From: Candidatus Helarchaeota archaeon
Lineage (GTDB): Archaea > Asgardarchaeota > Lokiarchaeia > Helarchaeales > HEL-GB-A
Length of the DNA: 29,903 bases
Assembly: GCA_016840125.1 (NCBI GenBank)
Contig: JAEOSY010000065.1
Coordinates: 1 to 29,903, forward strand
Direction: 5' to 3'
The position numbers were made by a program, and so were the translations under genes. This document shows positions 18,092-27,319 of this stretch, one piece after another (the first letter of the stretch is position 1; each line of letters begins with the position of its first letter). Under the pieces are notes generated by a model that saw only the letters and a list, made by a program, of their open reading frames with translations, was not told where the DNA came from and did not search any database.

Positions 18092-18943
18092 ATGTCTTAC
18101 CAAAAAAGCATTTTAGGAAAGTATCTTCTTTTGGGGACTTATTTTGGATTATTATTTTTTTGGATCTTCCTCAAAATTGTTGCTAACCTCTATTTCCCCT
18201 TGATTATATTTATAATATCTACCATTTGTGTTTGTATCTATTTGATTTCCCTCTCCTCCTCTCCTTATCCCGAGATTAGGCATTCTCCTGACAAACTTAA
18301 ATATTCCCTCAACAAAAAAATTCAATTTTATATCTTTCTTTTTGCTCTGATCCTCTTCTATTTCCTCCTTTTTATCCCTTTAGGCTTTACCGAGTTGATA
18401 TTGGAGATCGTCTGGTTAGGTGCTCTATGTTGTACTGGATTTGTTTTTTCTGAAATGGAATACTTGTGGGAAAATGTTTTAAATCAGGGTATTTCATTTA
18501 AAGAAGTTTCAAAGTTTCATATCTTTTATTTCTTGGTCTGGATAGCCAATAATTTATTAGGATATTTCTTATTTTATTACTTCATAATTCTTTCTCCTAT
18601 TGTATCAATAAACATGGAATTGGTTCCAATATATTCTTCTTTTTTCTTTATCAGCGGTAGTTTTGCCTTAATCTGGCTATTCTATCCGATGGAATATTAC
18701 TGGAAAATAAAAAGTATTCCCAATAAAATTCTTTTAGATTCAATGGACCAAATTCCTATACTCTCACGGAAGTTTAATAATTATGTATTTATCCCTTTGT
18801 TACTCTTCAATACGATTCTCCTTGTTCTTTTTATACCTTCATCTATTCCGGGATTAGTAATAAATGCATATTTTTTTATCCTTTTTATGGGTGGAATATT
18901 TTCTAAAAAATTTTTTACACAAAAAACCTTCTCCAATGATTAA
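18092..18943 (+). CDS. Multi-pass membrane protein, unknown function
   Basis: This 283-aa protein is almost wholly hydrophobic, with about six to eight transmembrane helices: near 10-34, 36-53, 76-98, 105-125, 148-172, 178-206 and 235-275. Loops are short and basic. I see no transporter or enzyme motif. The ATG is preceded by AAAGGAATAAGAA. It follows the PKD giant by 58 bp on the same strand and may share its operon, so it could help anchor or export it. That link is positional only. Confidence 0.65.
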   Translation: MSYQKSILGKYLLLGTYFGLLFFWIFLKIVANLYFPLIIFIISTICVCIYLISLSSSPYPEIRHSPDKLKYSLNKKIQFYIFLFALILFYFLLFIPLGFTELILEIVWLGALCCTGFVFSEMEYLWENVLNQGISFKEVSKFHIFYFLVWIANNLLGYFLFYYFIILSPIVSINMELVPIYSSFFFISGSFALIWLFYPMEYYWKIKSIPNKILLDSMDQIPILSRKFNNYVFIPLLLFNTILLVLFIPSSIPGLVINAYFFILFMGGIFSKKFFTQKTFSND

Positions 18944-19117
18944 ACTGAAATCTGAACATCTGATTACGAAAATTTGAAAATTTCATTTTCATAGTTATTA
19001 ACAAAATTCTGAGTCAAAATTTGTTATAAATTAGAAGGAAATTTACTAAAAATCATCAGACTATACCAATAATTTTTAATTCATCTTTAATTTTAATAAT
19101 TAAAAGGGGATAGTAAT

Positions 19118-22100
19118 ATGAAGATCAATAATCGAAAACTAATAATCATTATTATAATTTTTATATTAAGTTTTTCACTTGTAAATCAAATTAGGACTAA
19201 CCGTACTCCAAAAGAGACAAATAGACAAGAAATCTCAGATTTATTTTTATTTATAAGAGCCACTACTGTTTGGAATGTCTCTGAAGTGATATCAACAGAG
19301 AGTAATAGTACTTCTGTAGCACCCTCCATTATAATTGATGATAGCTTAAATATTCATGTATCCTGGGAGGACGGGACTGATTATAATAGTTCGGGGAATG
19401 ATTTTGATATATTTTATAAGTTTTGGAATGCTTCACTTCAAGCTTGGATTCCAACCCAAGTGGTTTCAACTGAGAGTACCAGTTTAACAAATGGACACGA
19501 TTTCACCCTTGATCAAGAGGGAAATATACATCTTGTATGGAGTGATGGTACAAATCTAAGTGGGGCAGGGATTGATTGGGACATTTTCTACAAAGTCCGT
19601 AACAGCACGACAGGCATCTGGAGCGGGGTGGAGGTCATCTCTACGGAGAGTATCAATAACTCATACGGGCCCGTGATGACAAGTGATTCAATGGGCAATA
19701 TCCATGTGGCTTGGTATGATTACACAAATTTCTCAGGATGTGGTGATGACATAGATATCTTTTACAAGCGGCTGAACGTTACCACAAGTAATTGGACTAC
19801 AACAGAGGTCGCCTCTGTGGAAAGCGATGAAAGATCAGATGATCCCGCGATTACGGTCGATCTCGCTGGAAATATCCATTTAGCATGGTGGGATCTCACA
19901 AATTACAGTGGATCTGGTACCGATGCTGATATTTTTCATAAGTCTTGGAATGCTACTTCCCAGCTCTGGAGTACTACGCAAGTAATTTCAACAGAAAGTA
20001 CGGGAAATTCTTATACCGCCTCAATTTTGGTCGATTCCTCAAGTAATATTCATATAGCATGGCATGATTTCACGGATTATAATGGATCTCAAGCAGACAC
20101 AGATATCTTCTATAAATATTTTAACGCCACGACCCAGGGTTGGATTCAAACTGAGGTTATTTCTCCGGAGAGCACGGGTCATTCGAGACAACCCGAATTG
20201 GCTCTTGGGGTCAACGGCACCATACACGCGGTGTGGCATGATAGGACGGATTATATGGGCGCGGGACCCTGGGAGGATATATTTTTCAAGACACGGAACG
20301 CGTCTGGGGAATGGTCCACCCCAACACTTATCTCCACTGAGAGTACAGACCCGGCAGAGTTTCCCGCGATGGCGCTAGACGCGCAGGGGCATTTTCATAT
20401 AGTATGGCAAGATGAGACCGATTACAATGGTGCTGACACCGATACAGATATTTTTTATAAGAGGACAGCAGGCATCCCTGATGCGCCCAACTTAGAGACC
20501 ATACTACCTGCCATGGATCTGGACGGGTATATTGATCTCAATTGGAGCAGTTCTGTAGGGGCAAGCATTTACCATGTGTATCGGTCGACTTCCACCATCC
20601 TCTCAGTTAGCGGGTTGGATCCCATCGCATCGGTCCCCACAACCACTTATCAAGATTTTCTAATCATCAATGGGATGTTTTACTATGTAGTTGTGGCGGG
20701 GAATGCAACGGGGAACAGCACCATCTCAAATTGTGAGAATGTAACAGTGAACATCCCCCACCCGGAAGGGAATTGGACGGCGATGGAGGTGGTATCCACA
20801 GAGAGTACGGGGTACTCGGGGTATCCCGATATAACAATCGATGTGGGGGGAGATGTCCATTTGGTCTGGGAGGATCAGACAGTTTATAACGGCTCAGGAA
20901 CGGATGTTGATATCTTCCACAAGCTCCAGAATATCACCACGAGTAATTGGACGGTGACTGAGGTTCTATCGACTGAAAGTACGCGTTTCTCAACCTTTCC
21001 AAGCATAGCAATTGATTCATCAGGAAATATTCATGTTGGGTGGATGGATGAGACAAATTACAACGGATCAGGGTTGGATCAAGATCTTTTCTATAAGTAC
21101 TGGAATGCTACTTCACTTAACTGGACCCCCACAGAGGTGGTGACCCCTGAGAGTACTAGCGATATCTTCCGACCCTCTATTCTCGTCGAAGATAACGGGA
21201 ACGCCCACTTTATCTGGAGCGATTCCACGGACTACAATGGGTCGGGATCTGATTACGACATCTGTTACCGGTGGCGGGACGCAGTTTCGGGAAACTGGAG
21301 CGCCCTCGAAGTGCTTTCTCCTGAGAGTGGCTCCAGCTCTTACTGGCCAAATATGGCAATGGATGGAGCTGGCAATATACATTTGGTGTGGTATGATTCG
21401 GCTAATATAAGCGGATCTGGTACTGATTTCGATATAATATACAAGTGCTGGAATGCTTCCACGCAATCTTGGACCACACCCGAGATTGTTTCGAATGAGA
21501 GCACCACCGAATCCCGGTTTCCGTCACTTGCAATCAGTCTGGTGGGAGATATCCATGTGGTTTGGCGGGATGCGACTAACCTCAGTGGAGCTGGGACGGA
21601 CCAAGACATCTTTTACAAAATTTGGAATGCTACGTCACACGCTTGGACTGCTGTGCAAGTTATCTCAACTGAGAGTACCCAGGACTCTGATATGCCCAAT
21701 ATTGCTCTCGATACAGACCAGAACGTCTATCTCGTCTGGAGTGACCTCACGGCATACGGGGGCGCGGGATCTGATTCTGATATCTTTTTCCGATACTGGA
21801 ACGCTTCTGGGGGTGAATGGGGGGATTTAAGGATTGTTTCTGATCAAAGCACTGGTTTATCACTATATCCTGTAATTTGCAGTACGGAGGGGATGGCGAT
21901 CCATATCGGTTGGAGAGATAATTCAAATTACAGTGGTGCTGGGATAGACCATGATATATTCTATAAACGCCTTACAAAACCACTCAGTACGCCCGCCCTC
22001 ACCATAACCGCTCCTGGAAATGGGACTGTGATTACCCAAGCCCAAGTGAGGATTGATGGACTCTGCTCCGCCGGAGGGAGTCTCATTTCAAATCTTACAC

Positions 22101-23584
22101 TAAATGATTCCCGATTTCAGATTGATGTCGATCCAACGGGGTCTGCTGCGGGGTTCTTTCAATTCAGCAATAACACTCCCCTGACTGGAAAAGTCTCATT
22201 AGAAATCAATGTTACTGCATCTCACGGGAGTTCGACAAAGAGGTCTCTGTGGTTTTATGTGGATTACGCGGGTCCATTCTTACTAATTACGGATCCTGGT
22301 ATCAACGGGTCTGTCTTTACCAACGCGTCTATTGCGATAAATGGGTCTGTCAGTGGCACAGGAAGCCCCATATCTGCGCTTATGATCAACATGACCACTT
22401 TTTCATTATCCCTAAACCCGGTAGGCCAACTCACTGGAGTCTTCAGTTTTGTCAACAATTCGGTGCTACCAGATGGAAAGTATACAGTCACTGTGAATAT
22501 CACTGATAGTGCGAATGAGAATGCCTCAGCGACGCATTGGTTCTATGTTGACTCAACCCCTCCCTCCATAAATATAAGTACTCCAAGTACAAATGGGTCT
22601 ACACTTACAGGATCGAGTCTCTGGGTGAATGGAACAATGAATGCCACGGGTTCAATAATAACTGCTACGGCGATTAATGATACCGCGCAATTCGAAATGA
22701 TAATTAACCCAGTGGGTCTAAGCGAAGGAAATTTTGCCATTAAAAATAAAAGCGCTATCATGGATGGAGCTTACGCAATTAAGATTAATGTAACCGATCT
22801 GGGCGGGCGTTCTTCCTACATGACCATCAACTTCCTTGTGAATAACACTCCGAAATTGAATCCTACTCTACAACTGACTACTCCTTCATATGATTATGAT
22901 GCGATAGGTGGAGGGATTTTGGATTTGGAGGGGAATGTATCAGGAATTACAAGTCCTGTAGCTCATATCTGGACTAATGATTCGACCACTTGGAGTCTCA
23001 CTGTTGATCCTGGAGGCTCAATGGGCGGATTATATGTATTTACTAACAGCACACCACTCATCGACGGTTTTTACGCAATTAACATCACCGCGAATAATAC
23101 AGATGGACTTTCGACCTCGTTGATTCGCTCTTTTTATGTGGATAACACACCACCCCCTACACCCGCGAATCTTGTAGGGAATGCCATCGGTAACAGCGTG
23201 ACCCTATCATGGCTACCGGTAGCAGATTTAACGAATGTAACCTACCACATCTACCGAAACAATACCAACATCGCCAATACGACGCTAGTGAGTTTTGTGG
23301 ATACTAATCTCCAAGTTGGAACTTATGAATATCTCATCTTTGTCATTGATAATGCAGGGAATGTGTGTGGAACTGCCGCAAGTGAAACTGTCGTTGTTAC
23401 CGGCGAACCGAGCCCGCCGTTTGAATGGTGGGTAATTCTTCTCATCGTAGCAGGAATATCTCTGGGAGCTGGAATTCTAATCGCAAAAAAAAGATCTAAG
23501 CGCCCCACCACCCTTCCCAAACTGAAACCAATAACTGAAGTCATCAAGGAGAAACAGAATATACATCAAGAAAAAGTAGAATAA
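19118..23584 (+). CDS. Membrane-anchored surface protein with two seven-bladed beta-propellers
   Basis: The 1488-aa protein has an N-terminal signal/anchor (residues 8-25). Seven repeats of about 58 aa follow (51-452), each with the pattern EVISTES...NIHxxWxDxTxYxGxGxDxDIFYK. An FN3-like domain comes next (about 453-545), then exactly seven more of the same repeats (551-955). Four Ig-like units of about 97 aa (953-1343) each end in a FYVD/FLVN segment and are followed by a second FN3-like domain (1344-1430). One transmembrane helix (about 1436-1458) and a basic tail complete it. The repeats resemble sialidase/BNR-type propeller blades, so each block should close as one propeller. NxS/T sequons are very dense, fitting an N-glycosylated outer-surface protein. 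The ATG has GGGGAT upstream. It probably binds ligand, glycan or partner proteins; no active site is identifiable. Confidence 0.85.
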   Translation: MKINNRKLIIIIIIFILSFSLVNQIRTNRTPKETNRQEISDLFLFIRATTVWNVSEVISTESNSTSVAPSIIIDDSLNIHVSWEDGTDYNSSGNDFDIFYKFWNASLQAWIPTQVVSTESTSLTNGHDFTLDQEGNIHLVWSDGTNLSGAGIDWDIFYKVRNSTTGIWSGVEVISTESINNSYGPVMTSDSMGNIHVAWYDYTNFSGCGDDIDIFYKRLNVTTSNWTTTEVASVESDERSDDPAITVDLAGNIHLAWWDLTNYSGSGTDADIFHKSWNATSQLWSTTQVISTESTGNSYTASILVDSSSNIHIAWHDFTDYNGSQADTDIFYKYFNATTQGWIQTEVISPESTGHSRQPELALGVNGTIHAVWHDRTDYMGAGPWEDIFFKTRNASGEWSTPTLISTESTDPAEFPAMALDAQGHFHIVWQDETDYNGADTDTDIFYKRTAGIPDAPNLETILPAMDLDGYIDLNWSSSVGASIYHVYRSTSTILSVSGLDPIASVPTTTYQDFLIINGMFYYVVVAGNATGNSTISNCENVTVNIPHPEGNWTAMEVVSTESTGYSGYPDITIDVGGDVHLVWEDQTVYNGSGTDVDIFHKLQNITTSNWTVTEVLSTESTRFSTFPSIAIDSSGNIHVGWMDETNYNGSGLDQDLFYKYWNATSLNWTPTEVVTPESTSDIFRPSILVEDNGNAHFIWSDSTDYNGSGSDYDICYRWRDAVSGNWSALEVLSPESGSSSYWPNMAMDGAGNIHLVWYDSANISGSGTDFDIIYKCWNASTQSWTTPEIVSNESTTESRFPSLAISLVGDIHVVWRDATNLSGAGTDQDIFYKIWNATSHAWTAVQVISTESTQDSDMPNIALDTDQNVYLVWSDLTAYGGAGSDSDIFFRYWNASGGEWGDLRIVSDQSTGLSLYPVICSTEGMAIHIGWRDNSNYSGAGIDHDIFYKRLTKPLSTPALTITAPGNGTVITQAQVRIDGLCSAGGSLISNLTLNDSRFQIDVDPTGSAAGFFQFSNNTPLTGKVSLEINVTASHGSSTKRSLWFYVDYAGPFLLITDPGINGSVFTNASIAINGSVSGTGSPISALMINMTTFSLSLNPVGQLTGVFSFVNNSVLPDGKYTVTVNITDSANENASATHWFYVDSTPPSINISTPSTNGSTLTGSSLWVNGTMNATGSIITATAINDTAQFEMIINPVGLSEGNFAIKNKSAIMDGAYAIKINVTDLGGRSSYMTINFLVNNTPKLNPTLQLTTPSYDYDAIGGGILDLEGNVSGITSPVAHIWTNDSTTWSLTVDPGGSMGGLYVFTNSTPLIDGFYAINITANNTDGLSTSLIRSFYVDNTPPPTPANLVGNAIGNSVTLSWLPVADLTNVTYHIYRNNTNIANTTLVSFVDTNLQVGTYEYLIFVIDNAGNVCGTAASETVVVTGEPSPPFEWWVILLIVAGISLGAGILIAKKRSKRPTTLPKLKPITEVIKEKQNIHQEKVE

Positions 23585-23840
23585 GTAGCAAAGCGAGAGG
23601 GCGAAAATAGCAGTAGGGGCAACGTTTCCAATTTCATCATAAGTGGATCATCCATTCATTCTAGCCATTAGACGGGGATTGATGTTGGTGAGTATCAATA
23701 TAACAATCAGACACCATGGAGAAGTTCATGCAGCGAGATATATAAAGCTAGAAATATTGGAAGGCTATGAGATAGCCTACCGAGCAGAGGATTGCCACCC
23801 GAGACAAATTGACACCCATCTGTCCTGCTTGATGAATTGA

Positions 23841-23867
23841 GGGGCTTACTCGCCCCCTTTCCGGGGG
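23841..23867 (+). other. Mutually exclusive GC-rich hairpins
   Basis: GGGGC (23841-23845) can pair with GCCCC (23852-23856), while CCCCC (23853-23857) can pair with GGGGG (23863-23867). The two folds use the same C-run, so only one can form at a time, as in an attenuator. The composition also resembles the end hairpins of IS200/IS605 elements. Confidence 0.4.
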
Positions 23868-23880
23868 ATGATATTGAGGT

Positions 23881-23926
23881 CGCAGGAAATTATGAGGTAG
23901 CTCTGGATGGGGCGCAATTTCCTGCG
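23881..23926. repeat. Perfect 11-bp inverted repeat with 24-bp loop
   Basis: CGCAGGAAATT (23881-23891) and AATTTCCTGCG (23916-23926) are exact reverse complements. The arms could form an RNA stem or bind a dimeric protein. It lies 14 bp after the alternative GC-rich hairpins. Confidence 0.6.
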
Positions 23927-24225
23927 GGAACCGTTTGAAAAATTAATTTATCGCAAGTCCTTAATTTTTACAGTGCGAAATTTCAAAAACCCGAGACCCT
24001 TGGTTTATCAGCATAAAGCGGAATTGGTCGATCTGTTCAAAGAAACGAATGCTGTGGGATTATCGTACTAAAATGAGTTGGGGAGGTGATTTTCGAGTTC
24101 TTGCAGGTTTACTCTCTTCCATTGGTAGTTGGTCCGTAGCCTTGGCGAGCATCGAGGATTTCCATGAGTTTGTGATGAGTAACTAATGTTTTTGAAATCG
24201 AAACGTCACCCCCGTCAAACCGCAA

Positions 24226-24360
24226 AGCCTAGATTTACCGAAAAGCCAGCTTTAGAGTGAATAGAAAAAAACAGTTTGTTCTGGTTAAAGGGGTGCTGAA
24301 ATATAGGTTTCAATCACAAAGCCTTTAAGTAGGCAATGCCTAGATTTATTAAAAAGCCCA
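24226..24360 (+). repeat. Imperfect 23-bp direct repeat pair upstream of the longin-like gene
   Basis: AGCCTAGATTTACCGAAAAGCC (from 24226) recurs as TGCCTAGATTTATTAAAAAGCC (from 24338), with 18 of 23 bases identical and an offset of 112 bp. The differences make the second copy more TATA-like, so it may hold the promoter of the next gene. Confidence 0.5.
24330..24342. promoter_or_regulatory. Palindromic operator candidate
   Basis: TAGGCAATGCCTA is a perfect palindrome with a three-base spacer. It abuts the TATA-like ATTTATTAAAAA (24343-24354) and lies about 76 bp before the ATG at 24418, a position suited to regulator binding. Confidence 0.4.
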
Positions 24361-24417
24361 TTAGATTTAATTAGATATCCTAAATCCAAAAACCATAGCT
24401 TTGGACGGAAAATCTCG

Positions 24418-25197
24418 ATGGTGAAGAAGGTTAAAACAAAAAAAGAAAAGATTAAACAGATTCGCGAAAATTTTAACTATAGATACGTGTCTGCAGTTAA
24501 CCTACTCCATTTACTGATATATGAACGGGAAAGTCGAGAACTATTATATGCGTATTCTTCACCTGGTCTAAAATTAACCTCCTATCTTACCAATAGTATT
24601 TTACAGGCTCTGGCAATGTACTCTGGTATGCCTGTTGAATTTCAGGAAGTATATCTTCAGGATGATATCTGTCTCACTCTAACAGATGGTGTTATGACAC
24701 GGGTTGCCATTCTCACAAAAAATCTCCCATCCATTGAAATGCAGAAACAGATCGCACGATTCGTGGATTTTTTTGAACAATCCTTTAAGGATAAAATCCC
24801 AGAAGCAATTAAAGACGTAAATATCGTTAATATTAGCCGTATTATTAACTATGACTTCGCTTATGAGCTCATTGAAACCTGTTTTGAGAAGAGTCTCATT
24901 TTTCACCATCTGGCCCAAAGGCCTGATGACAATGTTAGTCTGACTCCTGAAGAGAATAAAATACATAAATTGGCATATTATATCAATGAAAAGAGCGGGC
25001 CCTTCCTTCTAGGGCGTTTACTTTCAAAAGCGCAAATAGAATCAAGCATTACTGACCTTCCACACCTTATTCAGATTGTTTTTAACTTAAGGGAGAAAGG
25101 CGCGATTAAACCAATCACTCCTAATGAAGCCGAAAGATTAAAAGATGATTTCAGGCGCGAAAAAGTCAAGATCCACGAGAGATCAAAAAAGGCCTAA
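24418..25197 (+). CDS. Longin/roadblock-like domain protein with C-terminal helical domain
   Basis: The 259-aa protein has a basic N-terminus and then a profilin-like alpha/beta segment (about 24-125). A strand pair, LLHLLIYERESRELLYAY, is followed by a helix, then strands around VYLQDDICLTLTDG and MTRVAILTKNLP and a long helix. This order matches longin or roadblock/LC7 domains, which in Asgard archaea accompany small GTPases. The C-terminal 90 residues are helical and end in an LPHLIQIVFNLREKGAIKPI segment that could be a winged helix. It is cytoplasmic, without signal or membrane segments. ATG at 24418 is used; no strong RBS is visible, as in many leaderless archaeal genes. It converges on the RWD/pseudo-ABC gene with 31 bp between the two stops. 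The fold call is by pattern only. Confidence 0.5.
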   Translation: MVKKVKTKKEKIKQIRENFNYRYVSAVNLLHLLIYERESRELLYAYSSPGLKLTSYLTNSILQALAMYSGMPVEFQEVYLQDDICLTLTDGVMTRVAILTKNLPSIEMQKQIARFVDFFEQSFKDKIPEAIKDVNIVNISRIINYDFAYELIETCFEKSLIFHHLAQRPDDNVSLTPEENKIHKLAYYINEKSGPFLLGRLLSKAQIESSITDLPHLIQIVFNLREKGAIKPITPNEAERLKDDFRREKVKIHERSKKA

Positions 25198-25228
25198 ATC
25201 TTTCATCTACTTTTTTCAAAAAAAATAT

Positions 25229-27154
25229 TTATTTTTCCTGCGAAGTTTTGTAAGGGACGTAATCGCTGAGGCTCGGTTGCTCTCTGCTAAGATTATGGAT
25301 GTTAGATCCAATTTTTCGAAAAATTTGAGAAATGATTATATTTGGATCCACCTTTGTGAATAACCGAAATCTCTCACCTGGAACCTCTTCGATCAAAAAG
25401 GTCAAGTTCGTGATCCCCTCTAGGGCTTTAACATCTTTAGGATTCGGAGAATTAAACTGAACTACAAGTACTTCTTTATCCAAAGGGAGTTCTTTAATCA
25501 ATTGCCTGAGGGTTCCAAACCCGAGTTGTTTCCCCTCATCACTTAGCACTAAAATATTATGGCAGCGTTTGATTTCTTCAGAAGTACTATAAATAAAAAA
25601 CGTTATGGAAAATTTTTCATTAATCCCTATTATGCTATCCCAAATACGCTTTTTTTCGGTTGCATTAAGGTATTTCGCGGGTTCAACGAGAAAGATAATT
25701 TCGGGAAGTTTAATGGCAGAATATGCGATCATTACCCGTCGTTTCTCTCCCTCAGCTAAATCCTTTAACTTCAGTTTTCGTCTATTAGAGAGTCCAATTA
25801 TTGTCAGAAAATCGTTAAGAAGGGTTTTGATATCTCTTTTTAATTTACCCTTCGGGGCATTCTTATTTAACACCTCTTCGATTGAGAGTTTTTCTAATAA
25901 TTCAGCTTCTTGTGGGGGTAGAATAAAAGTTACCTGCTCTATTCCCAATCCCATAGAAGGTGGTTTCCCAAAAATGCTGATATTACCTTCAATTCTATTA
26001 CCAATTCCCGAAAAAGCGTTAAATATAGCCCGGGGAGCCTCGGGTTTTAAACAATATATTCCAATAATACCACCCCTTATAGCTGAAAATGAGATCCTTT
26101 GGGTCAATATGCGATTTTTTGGGGTAGCAAGAGTTAAATTACTTACCGCTACGCGTCTTATAGTGTCATCTACTCTGTAAATCTTAGAAAATCGCTGCTC
26201 AATCTCTTTGACTATTTCAATAATATGATTCGGGTTATCAACATCCCAACTCTGTATTGTTCCCAATGTTTCAGGTAAACCCACTACGTTTATTAATCCA
26301 GCAGGAATCATAATTTTTGGTTTTTGGGGATAATCCCGAAAGTCTATCTCTAAATCAAAATTCACCCAATTTTCTACTTGATAGAAAATTCGAATATGAT
26401 ATTTCTTCCCCTCAATACTTTTCACGTTATATTTAGTTGTGATTATGTTCAACTCTCCCTCCAGCTCATCAATAAATCGTTCCTCCAAATCTTTAGTAGG
26501 GATTGAACTAATTTTTGCTTCTATTAACTCCAATACCTGCAACGCACTAAAATGCGGACTCGCAGTTTCTTCAACGATTTCTGGAAGTTCATGAAACATC
26601 GAATGCTTTTCCAATGTCTTTGGCAAACTAAGTGTTATACATTCTTCAGGATAATTTATTGGAAACGAAATTTCGATGTTAAACTTTCTATCCCGCGTTT
26701 GGAGGAACCCCATAATTGTTTGAGTCCCTTCCGTATCAACCCTCGAAAATCCAAATCTGTCAATTATCGCTTGCATTTCCTTTTGAATAATTTCAGCACA
26801 TTCCGCAATAAATAGTTCCTCCAAATCTCTGGCAGGGATTGAACTAATTTTTAATTCAATTAACTCTAATACCTGCAACGCACTAAAATGCGGACTCGCA
26901 GTTTCTTTAACGATTTCTGGAAGTTCATGAAACATCGAATGCTTTTCCAATGTCTTTGGCAAACTAAGTATTATACTTTCTTCAGGATAATTTATTGGAA
27001 ATGAAATTTCGATATTAAACTTTCTATCCCGCGTTTGAACGAATCCCATTATTGTTTGAGTCCCCTTCGTATCAACCCTCTGAAATCCAAATCTGTCAAT
27101 TATTGCTTGGATTTCTTTTTGAATAAATTCAGCACTTTTCGTTTTGTCATCCAT
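25229..27154 (-). CDS. Triple RWD-like protein fused to a catalytically dead ABC ATPase
   Basis: Residues about 8-112 and 120-224 are two nearly identical domains with the RWD/UBC-fold pattern: FNIEISFPINYPEE, then a hydrophobic strand and a helix. Residues 228-335 are a divergent third copy with FDLEIDFRDYPQKPKIMIP. Residues 340-590 align with an ABC ATPase, but every key motif is altered. The Walker A site reads YCLKPEAPRA (about 365) without GK. The signature is LAEGEKRR (about 463) for LSGGQ. Walker B is FLVEP (about 486) without Asp, and the switch His is absent in IYSTSEEI (about 520). It is therefore a pseudo-ATPase, perhaps a scaffold for the true ABC ATPase encoded divergently. RWD domains bind ubiquitin-system or kinase partners in eukaryotes. 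ATG at 27154 is preferred over GTG at 27166 because GGTGA sits nine bases before it. No membrane segment is seen. Confidence 0.75.
   Translation of the reverse strand: MDDKTKSAEFIQKEIQAIIDRFGFQRVDTKGTQTIMGFVQTRDRKFNIEISFPINYPEESIILSLPKTLEKHSMFHELPEIVKETASPHFSALQVLELIELKISSIPARDLEELFIAECAEIIQKEMQAIIDRFGFSRVDTEGTQTIMGFLQTRDRKFNIEISFPINYPEECITLSLPKTLEKHSMFHELPEIVEETASPHFSALQVLELIEAKISSIPTKDLEERFIDELEGELNIITTKYNVKSIEGKKYHIRIFYQVENWVNFDLEIDFRDYPQKPKIMIPAGLINVVGLPETLGTIQSWDVDNPNHIIEIVKEIEQRFSKIYRVDDTIRRVAVSNLTLATPKNRILTQRISFSAIRGGIIGIYCLKPEAPRAIFNAFSGIGNRIEGNISIFGKPPSMGLGIEQVTFILPPQEAELLEKLSIEEVLNKNAPKGKLKRDIKTLLNDFLTIIGLSNRRKLKLKDLAEGEKRRVMIAYSAIKLPEIIFLVEPAKYLNATEKKRIWDSIIGINEKFSITFFIYSTSEEIKRCHNILVLSDEGKQLGFGTLRQLIKELPLDKEVLVVQFNSPNPKDVKALEGITNLTFLIEEVPGERFRLFTKVDPNIIISQIFRKIGSNIHNLSREQPSLSDYVPYKTSQEK
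26470..27135 (-). repeat. In-frame 336-bp tandem duplication encoding the two RWD-like domains
   Basis: Copies at about 26470-26799 and 26806-27135 match at a constant offset of 336 bp, exactly 112 codons. Long identical DNA runs occur, for example from ACCTGCAACGCACT at 26535 and 26871. The few differences are scattered substitutions without frameshift, so the duplication is recent and coding-conserved. Confidence 0.9.
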
Positions 27155-27166
27155 TTTTTCTTTCAC

Positions 27167-27319
27167 CTTCGATTAAGTATCCCCTTAAAAATATAATAAC
27201 CAATAAAATATTTTTTGAAGTTAATAATAATCTTTTTTAATAATTTCAGAATTACTTTTCAATAAAGCAATCTTAAATCTTTAAAAATTTATAATTTTTA
27301 AAAATAAATGTGAGATGGG
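27167..27319. promoter_or_regulatory. Divergent promoter region between pseudo-ABC and ABC genes
   Basis: This stretch is extremely AT-rich. For the plus-strand gene, TTTAAAAATTTATAATTTTTAAAAA (about 27279-27303) is a TATA candidate within 45 bp of the ATG, suggesting a very short or absent leader. For the minus-strand gene, AT-rich blocks near 27195-27215 could serve. The shared region allows common regulation. Confidence 0.45.

Larger units (their letters stand above)
23585..24417. other. Long intergenic region with structured elements
   Basis: I see no supported gene in these 833 bp. A 65-codon frame (23643-23840) has no motif and may be a relic. The region holds alternative hairpins, a long-loop inverted repeat, a palindrome and a repeat pair, listed separately, and then leads into the longin-like gene. 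It may contain a structured RNA or decayed mobile-element ends. Confidence 0.45.

Noticed and set aside
23643..23840. 65-codon plus-strand frame after the propeller gene
   Set aside because: No ribosome binding site or motif; could be a relic but cannot be supported as a gene.
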